Source: a virus. Taken from it: a DNA stretch of 24,489 nucleotides. Below are positions 16,844-24,293 of this stretch, in pieces. Made by a program: the position numbers and the translations under genes. Positions within the stretch are counted from its first letter, which is position 1, and each line of letters begins with the position of its first letter. The notes below the pieces were generated by a model. The model was not told the DNA's origin and did no database searches. It saw only the letters and a program-made list of their open reading frames with translations. The DNA lies in IMG/VR virus record IMGVR_UViG_3300009481_001952, positions 1-24,489 of that record; one strand, given 5' to 3'.

Positions 16844-19800
16844 TTAAGTAGCTACTCCTCCGCCTAAAGCTCCGAAAGGATTAGATATTCCAGCAGGAGT
16901 TACACCTTGTATTAAGTTAACTAAAGCAGAAGGAGTTACACCTAATGCTCCAAATGCACCTTGTAAGAAGTTTAAGAACTCATTAGACCTACCTTGTAAT
17001 GCTGCAGCACTAGGTATAGCTCCACCAAATGGAGTTTGACCTGTAGTTAGTGCTGATAAAGCACCTAATGCACTAGGGTTAGATAATAATGTTAATAATG
17101 CTGTTAATCCTTGAACTTGTTGCCCTTGTTGTTGTTCTGCTAATCTTTGTTCTGGAGTAAGACCTCCCCTAGCTACTGATTCCTGTAAAGATACATAATC
17201 TTGAGGAGTTAGCCCTGCTCTAGCAGCAGTACCTTGAGCTTGTTGCTGTGCTTGATATAATTGAATTTGTTGATCTGGGGTTAAACCACCTCTAGCAAGA
17301 GATTCTTGTAAAGCTATATATTGGTCTACGCCTAAACCTGCTCTAGGACCTGCAGCTTGTATTTGAGTTTGTTCTAACTGTTGTTGAGGAGTTAACCCAC
17401 CAGTAGTTTGTAATGTTAACTCAGCAAGTCTTTGCTCAGGAGTTAATCCACCTCTAGCTTGTTGTCCTTGAAGGTCTAAGTATTGCTGAGTAGATAAGCC
17501 AAAAGGATTAGCCTGTGTTTGTGCAACACCTAATCCTGCTTGTGCTTGTATTCGTGCCACTTCTTCTGCAGATAAACCTTGCGTTCTAGCTATATATTCT
17601 TGAGCTTGTCTTTGTAATTCTGCAATTTCTCTATCTGCTTGAGTTTGAGCACCAGCTACACCTGCCTGAACATCTGCTACATCTAGTTGTCCTGCTCTGG
17701 CTTGTTCTGCCATATATCTATCTGCAGATATTTGTTGTGCTGCTATTCTTTCTTGAACTTGTCCTTCAGTTAAAGCAACACCAGCTTGAATGTTAGCTAT
17801 TATTTCAGCATTAGTAGCCTGAATATTGGCTATTGTTTGTTCAGTTAATCCTGTAGCATCTGCTATAAGTTTATTGTATTCGCCTCTTATTCTTTCAACT
17901 TCTTGAGTACTTAATCCTGTTTTTTGAGCAGCTTCAATAGTAGAATTTGCAGCAATAGTAGCGACCTCAATATCACTTAATCCATTTTCAGTTGCTACTG
18001 ATATTTGAGCATTAGTAGACATTTCAGCTATTGCTTCTTCTGTTTCAGCAGTTAAAGTTGCTATAGATAAATTATTTGCAGTATTGTCTTTTGCTATTTG
18101 TATTTCAGCTTCAGTTTGAGTTGAAGCGATTGATTTTTGTGCTTCTGTTTGTATTCGTGCTACTTCTTCCTGATTTAACCCTGTTTGATACGCTACATTT
18201 TCTTGAGTGCGTTGTTGTATTCGTGCTACTTCAGCAGCACTATATCTTTGAGTAGATGCTACATCTGTAGCTGATTTAGAATTTATTTCTGCTACTTCTT
18301 TAGCAGTTAATCCTGTTTGTTTAGCTACTTCTATATGTGCATCTGCTTGTATTTGTGCTATATCTTCTTGATTTTGACCAGTAATTCTAGCTAATTGTTG
18401 CTGTTCTTCAGTGCTATATCTTAATAATTTTTCTTCTTGAGCCATCTTCATACCTTCAGTAATCCGATTCATACCAAATTCATACTGTTCTTGGTCAAAC
18501 CTACGTTCTAGTAACGCTTGTTGTTGTCGTTCAAGGTCTACTTTTGCTAATAATCCATATTCTTCAGTTCCTGCTCTTTCTATTTCTAAAGATAATCTTT
18601 CTTGCTGTAGAGCAATTTCTTCATCCATTCTTTCTCTAGCTAATTTAGTTTGTTCTTCAGCTAAATCTCTTTCCATTTCTTGTCGCATTTCTTGCAAACT
18701 TCTTTCATGTTCTTGAGTTAGTTGTAATCTTTCTTGCTCAAGGTCTGATGTAAGCTGTGCCATAGTTTGATCTCGTTCTGCAATAGCTTCTTGCTCTTGT
18801 GTCATTCTTTGAGATTGTATTCTTGCATCTTGAACATCTCGCATCATATCTATCATTTGTTGACTTTCTGGAGCTATTTCCCAAGACCTAGTCTCCATAT
18901 TGTAATAACTCTTAATTAAATCTCTAGGTATCATAGGAACAGTAGCATCTGTAGCTTGTGATTCTGCTAACATACCCATAAAATCAGCCATTCTGACTCT
19001 TTCATCTTCTGTAAAAGGACTAGCTCCTCCTTGACCATCACCTGCTGGACCATAACCTTGAGGGTATTGATCAGCTATATCTTGTTTAGCCATTTGTGAA
19101 ATATTTTGTTCACTTTGTAAAATAGCATCCATATCTGCTTGGCTTTCATTTAAAGCTTGAAGTGAAGCCTGTTTTTTTTCTAAAGACATATTAAAATTAT
19201 TAACAACCAAATTATGTATTTGGTTCATTAAGTTTGCATCATTATTATCTATAGCTTGTTGGAATGCTGTTGCTAAATTCATATTATTTATATACAAACC
19301 TGTAGCATTTAATTTAGCCATATTTGAGTTTCTGGCAGCTACATTTTTTCTCAAATTTACATCTTGTTCATTTAAATTTGGTGATCCAGAAGGTTCTATT
19401 CCAAGAATATCTAAATCAAGAATATCTGCTATTGCACTAGAAGAACCAATAACAGCAGTTGATTTTTGATTCTGTAATTGAATTTGTTCAGGAGTAGGAG
19501 TAGGTGGTGTAGTTGGAGCAGTTGGAGTAACAGGAAATGTTCCAGTTTCAGGATCAATATTTTCATATAGCCCAGTTTTAATATTCCATTCTTTACCTTG
19601 ATCTATTAAAGCTTGTCTTTGTTTATCCATATCTTGTTTTTCTTGTAACTGACTTACTGACATTACTTCTCCCCTTTTTCCAGTTGGAAGTCCTGTTGTA
19701 GGAAAAAGAGGACTACTTTGATCCATAAATTGAAAAGCAGAAAAACTTGGATCAAATGGTATATTTCTTGTAAGATCAGCCTGAGAAGCTACAGGGAAAT

Positions 19801-19933
19801 TAGGTTGTTGGTATGTAGGGGTATTAGCTAATCTCCTAGCTTGTTCTGTTTGCCTTGCTATCTCATCTTCGTTATAGGCTTGACCATAAATAGAAGAAAA
19901 AGGGTTACTCCAATCATTATATCTATTAACCAT
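16844..19933 (-). CDS. Repeat-rich coiled-coil virion protein, 1029 aa (ejection/internal candidate)
   Basis: Residues 1-160 are disordered and Pro/Gln/Thr-rich; 190-290 look helical. Residues ~375-500 are a charged coiled coil (EQERLQLTQEHERSLQEM). Residues 501-720 are 20 consecutive 11-residue repeats with V/I/L at position 3 and Ala at position 4, e.g. EEVARIQTEAQ. A 7-residue insert, three more 11-mers, another 7-residue insert and four more 11-mers reach residue 811. Residues 812-941 consist of seven Gly-Leu-starting units with a basic length of 17 (GLTPEQRLAE, GLTPQDYVSLQES). The C-terminus is Ala/Leu/Gly-rich and amphipathic (LTALLTLLSNPSALGALSAL). GGAGG lies 9 bases before the ATG, whose first base is the last base of the 67-residue gene's stop. 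Internal tube or membrane-active ejection roles are inferred; a structural shaft is the alternative. Confidence 0.75.
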   Translation of the reverse strand: MVNRYNDWSNPFSSIYGQAYNEDEIARQTEQARRLANTPTYQQPNFPVASQADLTRNIPFDPSFSAFQFMDQSSPLFPTTGLPTGKRGEVMSVSQLQEKQDMDKQRQALIDQGKEWNIKTGLYENIDPETGTFPVTPTAPTTPPTPTPEQIQLQNQKSTAVIGSSSAIADILDLDILGIEPSGSPNLNEQDVNLRKNVAARNSNMAKLNATGLYINNMNLATAFQQAIDNNDANLMNQIHNLVVNNFNMSLEKKQASLQALNESQADMDAILQSEQNISQMAKQDIADQYPQGYGPAGDGQGGASPFTEDERVRMADFMGMLAESQATDATVPMIPRDLIKSYYNMETRSWEIAPESQQMIDMMRDVQDARIQSQRMTQEQEAIAERDQTMAQLTSDLEQERLQLTQEHERSLQEMRQEMERDLAEEQTKLARERMDEEIALQQERLSLEIERAGTEEYGLLAKVDLERQQQALLERRFDQEQYEFGMNRITEGMKMAQEEKLLRYSTEEQQQLARITGQNQEDIAQIQADAHIEVAKQTGLTAKEVAEINSKSATDVASTQRYSAAEVARIQQRTQENVAYQTGLNQEEVARIQTEAQKSIASTQTEAEIQIAKDNTANNLSIATLTAETEEAIAEMSTNAQISVATENGLSDIEVATIAANSTIEAAQKTGLSTQEVERIRGEYNKLIADATGLTEQTIANIQATNAEIIANIQAGVALTEGQVQERIAAQQISADRYMAEQARAGQLDVADVQAGVAGAQTQADREIAELQRQAQEYIARTQGLSAEEVARIQAQAGLGVAQTQANPFGLSTQQYLDLQGQQARGGLTPEQRLAELTLQTTGGLTPQQQLEQTQIQAAGPRAGLGVDQYIALQESLARGGLTPDQQIQLYQAQQQAQGTAARAGLTPQDYVSLQESVARGGLTPEQRLAEQQQGQQVQGLTALLTLLSNPSALGALSALTTGQTPFGGAIPSAAALQGRSNEFLNFLQGAFGALGVTPSALVNLIQGVTPAGISNPFGALGGGVAT
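17111..17500 (-). repeat. 17-residue Gly-Leu repeat array (7 units)
   Basis: Residues 812-941 of the 1029-residue protein divide into seven units that each begin with Gly-Leu, with lengths 17, 17, 20, 17, 24, 17 and 18. Two sub-types are visible: GLTPEQRLAE-like, and GL-x-x-x-x-Y-x-x-L-Q-E-S-x-A-R-G. The near-identical pair GLGVDQYIALQESLARG and GLTPQDYVSLQESVARG points to recent duplication. Confidence 0.8.
17501..17773 (-). repeat. Interrupted continuation of the 11-residue repeat
   Basis: Residues 721-811 comprise LTEGQVQ (7), three 11-mers starting ERIAAQQISAD, GAQTQAD (7) and four 11-mers starting REIAELQRQAQ and including EEVARIQAQAG. Inserts of exactly seven residues keep helical phase if the repeat is a mixed 11/7 coiled coil. 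Confidence 0.7.
17774..18433 (-). repeat. Twenty tandem 11-residue (33-bp) repeats
   Basis: Residues 501-720 align as 20 consecutive 11-mers with no insertion or deletion (660 bases = 20 x 33). Position 3 is V, I or L in 19 of 20 units and position 4 is Ala in 18 of 20. Gly-Leu recurs at positions 8-9 in several units (TGL in IEVAKQTGLTA and ENVAYQTGLNQ), giving a partial 22-residue super-period. The repeats are diverged at DNA level, so they are old and conserved by selection on the protein pattern. Confidence 0.85.
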
Positions 19934-20136
19934 TAACTAATACCTCCAAAAGGATCACTAGGTTCTTCGTACCTACTATAAGGAAACCTTAACTTAGGCT
20001 TAGGCTGCTTAATCTCAACATTAGGTATCTCTAAGTCTTGATATCTTTTATCTACAGCTTTAAATGCTAGGGTAGCATAATCTAAGAAATTACTTAATCC
20101 CATGTTTAGTGCTGATTGCTTAGGTTGCTTAGCCAT
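19933..20136 (-). CDS. Small hypothetical protein, 67 aa
   Basis: Basic N-terminus (MAKQPKQSALNMG), a short helix-like stretch (LSNFLDYATLAFKAVDKRYQ) and a Pro/Lys-rich C-terminus (IKQPKPKLRFPYSRY). It overlaps the portal stop by 8 bases and has a strong AGGAGG-type site 5-8 bases before the ATG. Its own stop overlaps the start of the 1029-residue gene (TAATG). Tight coupling on both sides and the strong ribosome site argue that it is a real gene despite its size. Its function is unknown; a portal- or ejection-protein-associated accessory role is a guess from position. Confidence 0.7.
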   Translation of the reverse strand: MAKQPKQSALNMGLSNFLDYATLAFKAVDKRYQDLEIPNVEIKQPKPKLRFPYSRYEEPSDPFGGIS

Positions 20137-22045
20137 AAGCTCCTCCTCCTGGAGCTAAGTCAGCCCCTGTTGTAGTTCTTCTAGGTCCTGTTCTAGGTCC
20201 TGCCATTTGTCTACCTACTAAATTTTGTTCATCTATGCCTCCAGGCATTACTGGTCTAGTCTGATTACCTGTAGGAGCTCCTGCTCCTGCTTGGTTTCCA
20301 GGTCCAAAGTTACCAGTATTAGGTAATTGCATACCACCTTGAGTATTTAATATATTATTAGCTATTTGCTGAGCACTATCTTCTGTAGCCCCAGTAGCAG
20401 ATTGTATAGCTTGAGATAACTGTGGTAGTTTTTCTGCTGCTATTTGAGCAAATAACATTCTTACTTCAGGTATATTGAAGAAATCTTCAGCTATCCTATT
20501 ACCTATTACTTCTAGTGGATTACTTACTCCAGCACTTCTAAGAGCTGTTCCCCAATCCACAAAACCTGCTCTCCATGTATCTCTCCATAAGCTAAGTTTA
20601 CGTTCTTGTTCTTCAGGGCTTACGCTACTTAATCGTACTAAACTAACATAATGCCCACGAATATCGTTAGGTTTTAACTTAGCATCAAGGTCTCCTGTTT
20701 CAGTCTTTCCGAATACAGTAACCTCATCATTTATAACATTTTCTACAATCTTTAATAATATTTCATTAGATTCCTGCATACCACGTTCAGTAGCATCTAC
20801 TACAGAGCTAAAGTTAAGACTAGCTATACCTGCTAATACAGCAGTATGGTAGCCACTAGCAGCACCTACTGGTCTTTCTCCTCTAGTTACTGCAGGAACA
20901 GTATTAGCTTCTATAGCACCTTTTATTGTTTGCATAGCTATTAATATGCTTTGAGGTGCTTCTGCTATAGGATCTGGTACTACTTCTACGTTAGTTGGAA
21001 TATAATTTCTAGCTCCTGGTTCTTGAGAATACTCAGACATAACTTCTTCAGTTAACCCTCTAGGTCCTCTAAATGAAATGTTAGACCAAGCGTTTCTACC
21101 TACTATGTCTAGGTATTGTGAAGCTAACCTAGATTCTGCTCTTAACATACCAAAGTTACCATGACCTATACCTCTATATAGATGTTCAGGCTTCCTACCT
21201 ATAGTTTTTACTCCAGTTTGTGGGTAATACTTAACAAAAGGTATTCTTCCGTAAGTATGTTTTCTAGGTTTCATAGCCCATCTTTCATCTGCTATGTAAG
21301 CTACATGAGTAGATGTCCATACCTCTAAAAATTCTACAGTACCATTTGGTTTACCTTCCCATTCAGGAAAATGTGCAGACACCCAAGAAGCATCCATATC
21401 GCAAAACTTAATTATCCATCTAGGAGTTGTAGAAGCTATATCCCATACACATTCTTGAGGATTTATTACTTCAGCTACAATAGGAAAGGTAAATTTTCTT
21501 TTATTAATAATTTCTTGTATTTTTTCCTTATATACAGCTTCAGATTCATCTTCTTCTTGATCTGGAAAATCACTCCATAAGTGTCCTGCAAATTCATATT
21601 TAGCCCATGATACTCCGTATAATCCCTGATGTTTTACAATTTCTCTTTGAACAGGAGTAGTTTGTTGAATCATGTGATGAGCACCTTGTAAGAACTTTTC
21701 TATAAGTTCTGCTCTGGCTTGACCTCTAGGACCTGGTGGTGGAACTGATATATCAATAAATTTAGGACTAGCGTGTGAAACTAATGTTTCAATAATAGAA
21801 TGAAATGTTCCAAGTTTTACTTGGTTTCCACCTTCTGGAACAGAAAAGTCAAATTCACCAGTATAGAATTGATCTGCTTCTTCACAATTCTTAAAAAAAT
21901 TCCGAAAGGTAGACATAGCTCCTTCCTGAGACATTTGTGTCAATACCCATTGCAAGGATAAACCTGGTTCTTCTTCAGGTAGAGCAGAAAGTAAATCTGC
22001 AGTTTCTTGTGCAGAGCTTAACAATTCTGTGTTACTCATTGCCAT
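20129..22045 (-). CDS. Portal protein, 638 aa
   Basis: It lies directly after the large terminase and has the layout of phage portals. The N-terminal helical part (FRNFFKNCEEADQFYTGEFD) leads into a conserved-looking 'stem/wing' region (LGTFHSIIETLVSHASPKFI, VKHQGLYGVSWAKYEF). A beta wing follows (PIVAEVINPQECVWD, WIIKFCDMDASWV, VEFLEVWTSTHVAYI), then the long helical crown approach (YRGIGHGNFGMLRAESRLAS, AGIASLNFSSVVDATERGMQ). The C-terminal ~80 residues are Gln/Gly/Pro-rich and probably disordered. It forms the ring vertex through which DNA enters and leaves. GAGGAGG lies 7 bases before the ATG at 22045; a second in-frame ATG at 22039 is possible. The start overlaps the terminase end by 10 bases. 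Confidence 0.85.
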   Translation of the reverse strand: MAMSNTELLSSAQETADLLSALPEEEPGLSLQWVLTQMSQEGAMSTFRNFFKNCEEADQFYTGEFDFSVPEGGNQVKLGTFHSIIETLVSHASPKFIDISVPPPGPRGQARAELIEKFLQGAHHMIQQTTPVQREIVKHQGLYGVSWAKYEFAGHLWSDFPDQEEDESEAVYKEKIQEIINKRKFTFPIVAEVINPQECVWDIASTTPRWIIKFCDMDASWVSAHFPEWEGKPNGTVEFLEVWTSTHVAYIADERWAMKPRKHTYGRIPFVKYYPQTGVKTIGRKPEHLYRGIGHGNFGMLRAESRLASQYLDIVGRNAWSNISFRGPRGLTEEVMSEYSQEPGARNYIPTNVEVVPDPIAEAPQSILIAMQTIKGAIEANTVPAVTRGERPVGAASGYHTAVLAGIASLNFSSVVDATERGMQESNEILLKIVENVINDEVTVFGKTETGDLDAKLKPNDIRGHYVSLVRLSSVSPEEQERKLSLWRDTWRAGFVDWGTALRSAGVSNPLEVIGNRIAEDFFNIPEVRMLFAQIAAEKLPQLSQAIQSATGATEDSAQQIANNILNTQGGMQLPNTGNFGPGNQAGAGAPTGNQTRPVMPGGIDEQNLVGRQMAGPRTGPRRTTTGADLAPGGGAYG

Positions 22046-23583
22046 TTAATATCCTCCTCAAGAATTAATGGTACTCCATTAACTTGCAAATCAGGAAACT
22101 GTCTTTGAGCTTCTTCTATTTGCTTTTTTCTTCTTGCCCTTTTGATTCTTTGTATTCTTTTAGATGTATTAGATGATTTAGCACCTAAAGGTTCAAAGGT
22201 TTTAATACTAGGTATTATCTGTTTCATATTAGAGTCTACCATAGCAGGATCACAAGCCATTAACGCTAGACATTCTGCGTCTACCCAGTCATCATGCGTT
22301 GAGTCAGGGTGGCTAAAACTATAACCCATACCCATTTGCTTTACCTCTATCGCCTCCATCTGGTTTTTTAGTTTATCCCATGTAGAGGGAAATTGCACAG
22401 TACCATTTTGTAACGCTATAGCATAGTTTAAAAATAGTTGGTATTTAGATTGTTGAGTAAACTTAAATCCTACTACAGGCACATTCATAGATAGTAGTTC
22501 ATCATATATTACATCACCACCCATACCAGAACTATCTATCCTAACTTCTTGTACTTTCCAATTAGCACATTCTATAGCTATAGTATCTTTCTGTAACACC
22601 CAATCTGTTTTTAACATTTCTACAGCATATACAGATTCTCTAGTTACTCTATCCTTTATAACTAGCACAGTAGGGTCTACTTGTTTACCTAAGTCTAGTC
22701 CTGCTACATACTGTTTAGCTGCATTAGGTCTAGATGTTTCTACTCCTGTAGATGCTTCATGTATCTTGTTAAAGAATCCACCTGCACCTTCTGGTTGTTC
22801 AGCTAAGTAATGCCTTCTCCATATATCATCAGTAGTTAGATCTCTTTCTCTATTAATATCTTCTAACTGATCTGGACTTAGATAATGATTATCAAAAGTA
22901 GTAGCTTTTATTGCAATAGCAGAAGTATTAGGTTCTTGTTCAGCATTTCTAAACCTTCTTGAAAACCAATGGGATCTAGATATAGGGGGTATGCCTTCTA
23001 TACAAGCTCTACCTATTCTTCCAGGAGAGTTAAGAGTAGGTCGCACTTTATTCCATGCTGCTTCCTTTATGTCCTGTGCCTCTGCTATATGCAAAAAGTC
23101 TAACCCTACAGTCTGTAAGGACTCTGGGTTATCAGCAGACTTTAATTCCCATAAAATAGTTTTTCTATGCCTTCCTGGAAGCCACTTACCATTTGGTGCT
23201 CTAAGTTCTAATTCTACATATAGTTCATCTTCTTTCCACCCAGACCCTCGACCTCCAGCTCTACCTGCTACTCTTTTTTTAACAAGGTGTGGTGGTATAA
23301 ATGCTTTCATCTCATTCCATACTTGTCTCATTTGTGCTCTAGTAGGAGCAACAGTCCATATATGTATAGGAGGAACAAGAGTATTAGTCATATCAATATT
23401 ATTAACTACGAAAGGTTTTCTAGATGCTTCTTCGATAAGACTTAATGCTTCTTGTATTACAGCTCGACCCTTACCAGCTCGTCTACCAGCCCAGATATAT
23501 TTCACTCTGGCTTTTAATCCATGTAGACGTTTCTGCCATTCACAAGGGATGTAATTTACAACTACATTAGTTTTCAGAACCAT
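22036..23583 (-). CDS. terL: Terminase large subunit, 515 aa
   Basis: This is the packaging motor ATPase and headful or end-cutting nuclease. The ATPase part has a terminase-type Walker A, AGRRAGKG (residues 32-39), a conserved LKSADNPESLQ segment (147-157) and a Walker B region FLHIAEAQ (163-170) with the likely catalytic E168. The RNase H-like nuclease has GLDLG with D297, RIDSSG with D350, and the final HDDWVDAE cluster (H430, D431, D432, D435). The Walker A lacks the usual Ser/Thr after Lys (it reads GKG), and the Walker B aspartate is Ala. Such variants occur among terminases, and the intact nuclease triad argues for function. It starts inside the end of the upstream gene (17-base overlap) without a clear ribosome site. 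Confidence 0.93.
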   Translation of the reverse strand: MVLKTNVVVNYIPCEWQKRLHGLKARVKYIWAGRRAGKGRAVIQEALSLIEEASRKPFVVNNIDMTNTLVPPIHIWTVAPTRAQMRQVWNEMKAFIPPHLVKKRVAGRAGGRGSGWKEDELYVELELRAPNGKWLPGRHRKTILWELKSADNPESLQTVGLDFLHIAEAQDIKEAAWNKVRPTLNSPGRIGRACIEGIPPISRSHWFSRRFRNAEQEPNTSAIAIKATTFDNHYLSPDQLEDINRERDLTTDDIWRRHYLAEQPEGAGGFFNKIHEASTGVETSRPNAAKQYVAGLDLGKQVDPTVLVIKDRVTRESVYAVEMLKTDWVLQKDTIAIECANWKVQEVRIDSSGMGGDVIYDELLSMNVPVVGFKFTQQSKYQLFLNYAIALQNGTVQFPSTWDKLKNQMEAIEVKQMGMGYSFSHPDSTHDDWVDAECLALMACDPAMVDSNMKQIIPSIKTFEPLGAKSSNTSKRIQRIKRARRKKQIEEAQRQFPDLQVNGVPLILEEDIKWQ

Positions 23584-24229
23584 TTGTTGATATTTCTTCA
23601 GGGTCTATAGTTTGTTCAAAGTGTAATAATCCACTATCTTCAATAGAGGATTCCTTTTCTTCATTATGAGAATCCAATTTTCTTCTATACTTACCTGTAT
23701 TACTTTCAATATATTGCCTATACTTTTCTGAATCATGCTTTATATTCAATAACCACCCTGCATCCTCTACAACTTTCTGATCCAAACTAGACTTACTACC
23801 AGTTTCCAATCTAATTAATGATGTAATAGTAGACTCATTAGCTACTTGCTCAACCAAATGACTATGCTTCAATGGAATACCCCTACTTTTTTGTATCGGA
23901 TACTCCCCAGAAGATGCGTAAGCATCAAAATATTTTTTGAAATCAAACTTATTCTTGTCAATCAACCCTTGCAAATATGCAACATCCTTATTCAAAGCCT
24001 CTGCAATACTATCCAAATCACCATGACTAGGAAGTAAAATATAAACGTGCCTCAATATACGACTCCACTTCTTCCAATTAGGAATAGCATCCAATATACG
24101 CATCTCCAACCCACCTGGAGTTAACATACTTAATCTTTTAGCTGCCGTAGGCTTCGTATACCTACCATTTTTATAAGGCATTTTATAAATATAACTCAAC
24201 GCCCTGAGTAAGTCCATACATATAGACAA
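23567..24229 (-). CDS. Candidate terminase small subunit, 220 aa
   Basis: It is the first gene of the operon, overlapping the large terminase start by 17 bases, the usual place for the DNA-recognition subunit. Residues ~27-65 are basic and helical (TAAKRLSMLTPGG, IPNWKKWSRILRHVYILL). Residues ~70-92 look like a helix-turn-helix (GDLDSIAEALNKDVAYLQGL). The C-terminus is acidic (SHNEEKESSIED). The start is uncertain: TTG at 24229 has AGGAG five bases upstream, whereas ATG at 24181 (MPYKNGRYTKP...) looks like a natural N-terminus but has no ribosome site. ATG at 24217 is badly spaced. I recognise no family by sequence, so the name rests on context and the HTH-like region. A generic DNA-binding regulator is the alternative. 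Confidence 0.65.
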   Translation of the reverse strand: MSICMDLLRALSYIYKMPYKNGRYTKPTAAKRLSMLTPGGLEMRILDAIPNWKKWSRILRHVYILLPSHGDLDSIAEALNKDVAYLQGLIDKNKFDFKKYFDAYASSGEYPIQKSRGIPLKHSHLVEQVANESTITSLIRLETGSKSSLDQKVVEDAGWLLNIKHDSEKYRQYIESNTGKYRRKLDSHNEEKESSIEDSGLLHFEQTIDPEEISTNGSEN

Positions 24230-24234
24230 GGGGT

Positions 24235-24239
24235 CTCCT
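24235..24239 (-). promoter_or_regulatory. Ribosome binding site deciding a TTG start
   Basis: AGGAG on the minus strand lies five bases before TTG at 24229. It is the only good Shine-Dalgarno match near the start of the first gene. It favours the TTG over the ATG codons at 24217 and 24181. Confidence 0.5.
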
Positions 24240-24270
24240 CGTGCTTCGGCGAAAGCAATGTATTAGATAT

Positions 24271-24285
24271 TGAGAATGGTTCTCA
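24271..24285. promoter_or_regulatory. Fur-box-like palindrome/operator
   Basis: TGAGAATGGTTCTCA has perfect 6-base arms around TGG. The 19-base frame 24272-24290 matches the classical Fur consensus (GATAATGATAATCATTATC) at 13 of 19 positions. A second overlapping palindrome (AGAATG / CATTCT) adds to the dyad. It lies 42-56 bases upstream of the first gene and just downstream of a candidate -10 (TATAAG, 24293-24288), a typical repressor position. It could equally be a phage repressor operator; regulation by iron is not shown. Confidence 0.45.
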
Positions 24286-24287
24286 TT

Positions 24288-24293
24288 CTTATA
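24288..24293 (-). promoter_or_regulatory. Candidate -10 element of the packaging/structural operon
   Basis: TATAAG on the minus strand matches TATAAT at 5 of 6 positions. It lies about 59 bases upstream of the TTG start and immediately upstream of the palindrome. No good -35 hexamer is present at 16-18 bases, so a phage-modified or activator-dependent promoter, or a chance match, remains possible. Confidence 0.25.

Noticed and set aside
17111-18433. CRISPR-like or satellite array in the repeat region
   Set aside because: The periodicity (33 and 51 bases) is at protein level only. DNA copies are diverged, and there are no identical repeats separated by unique spacers.
22991-23554. Plus-strand 187-codon ORF opposite the large terminase
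   Set aside because: It lies wholly antisense to a strongly supported terminase. Its composition is that of a mirrored coding frame, and it has no ribosome site or family resemblance.
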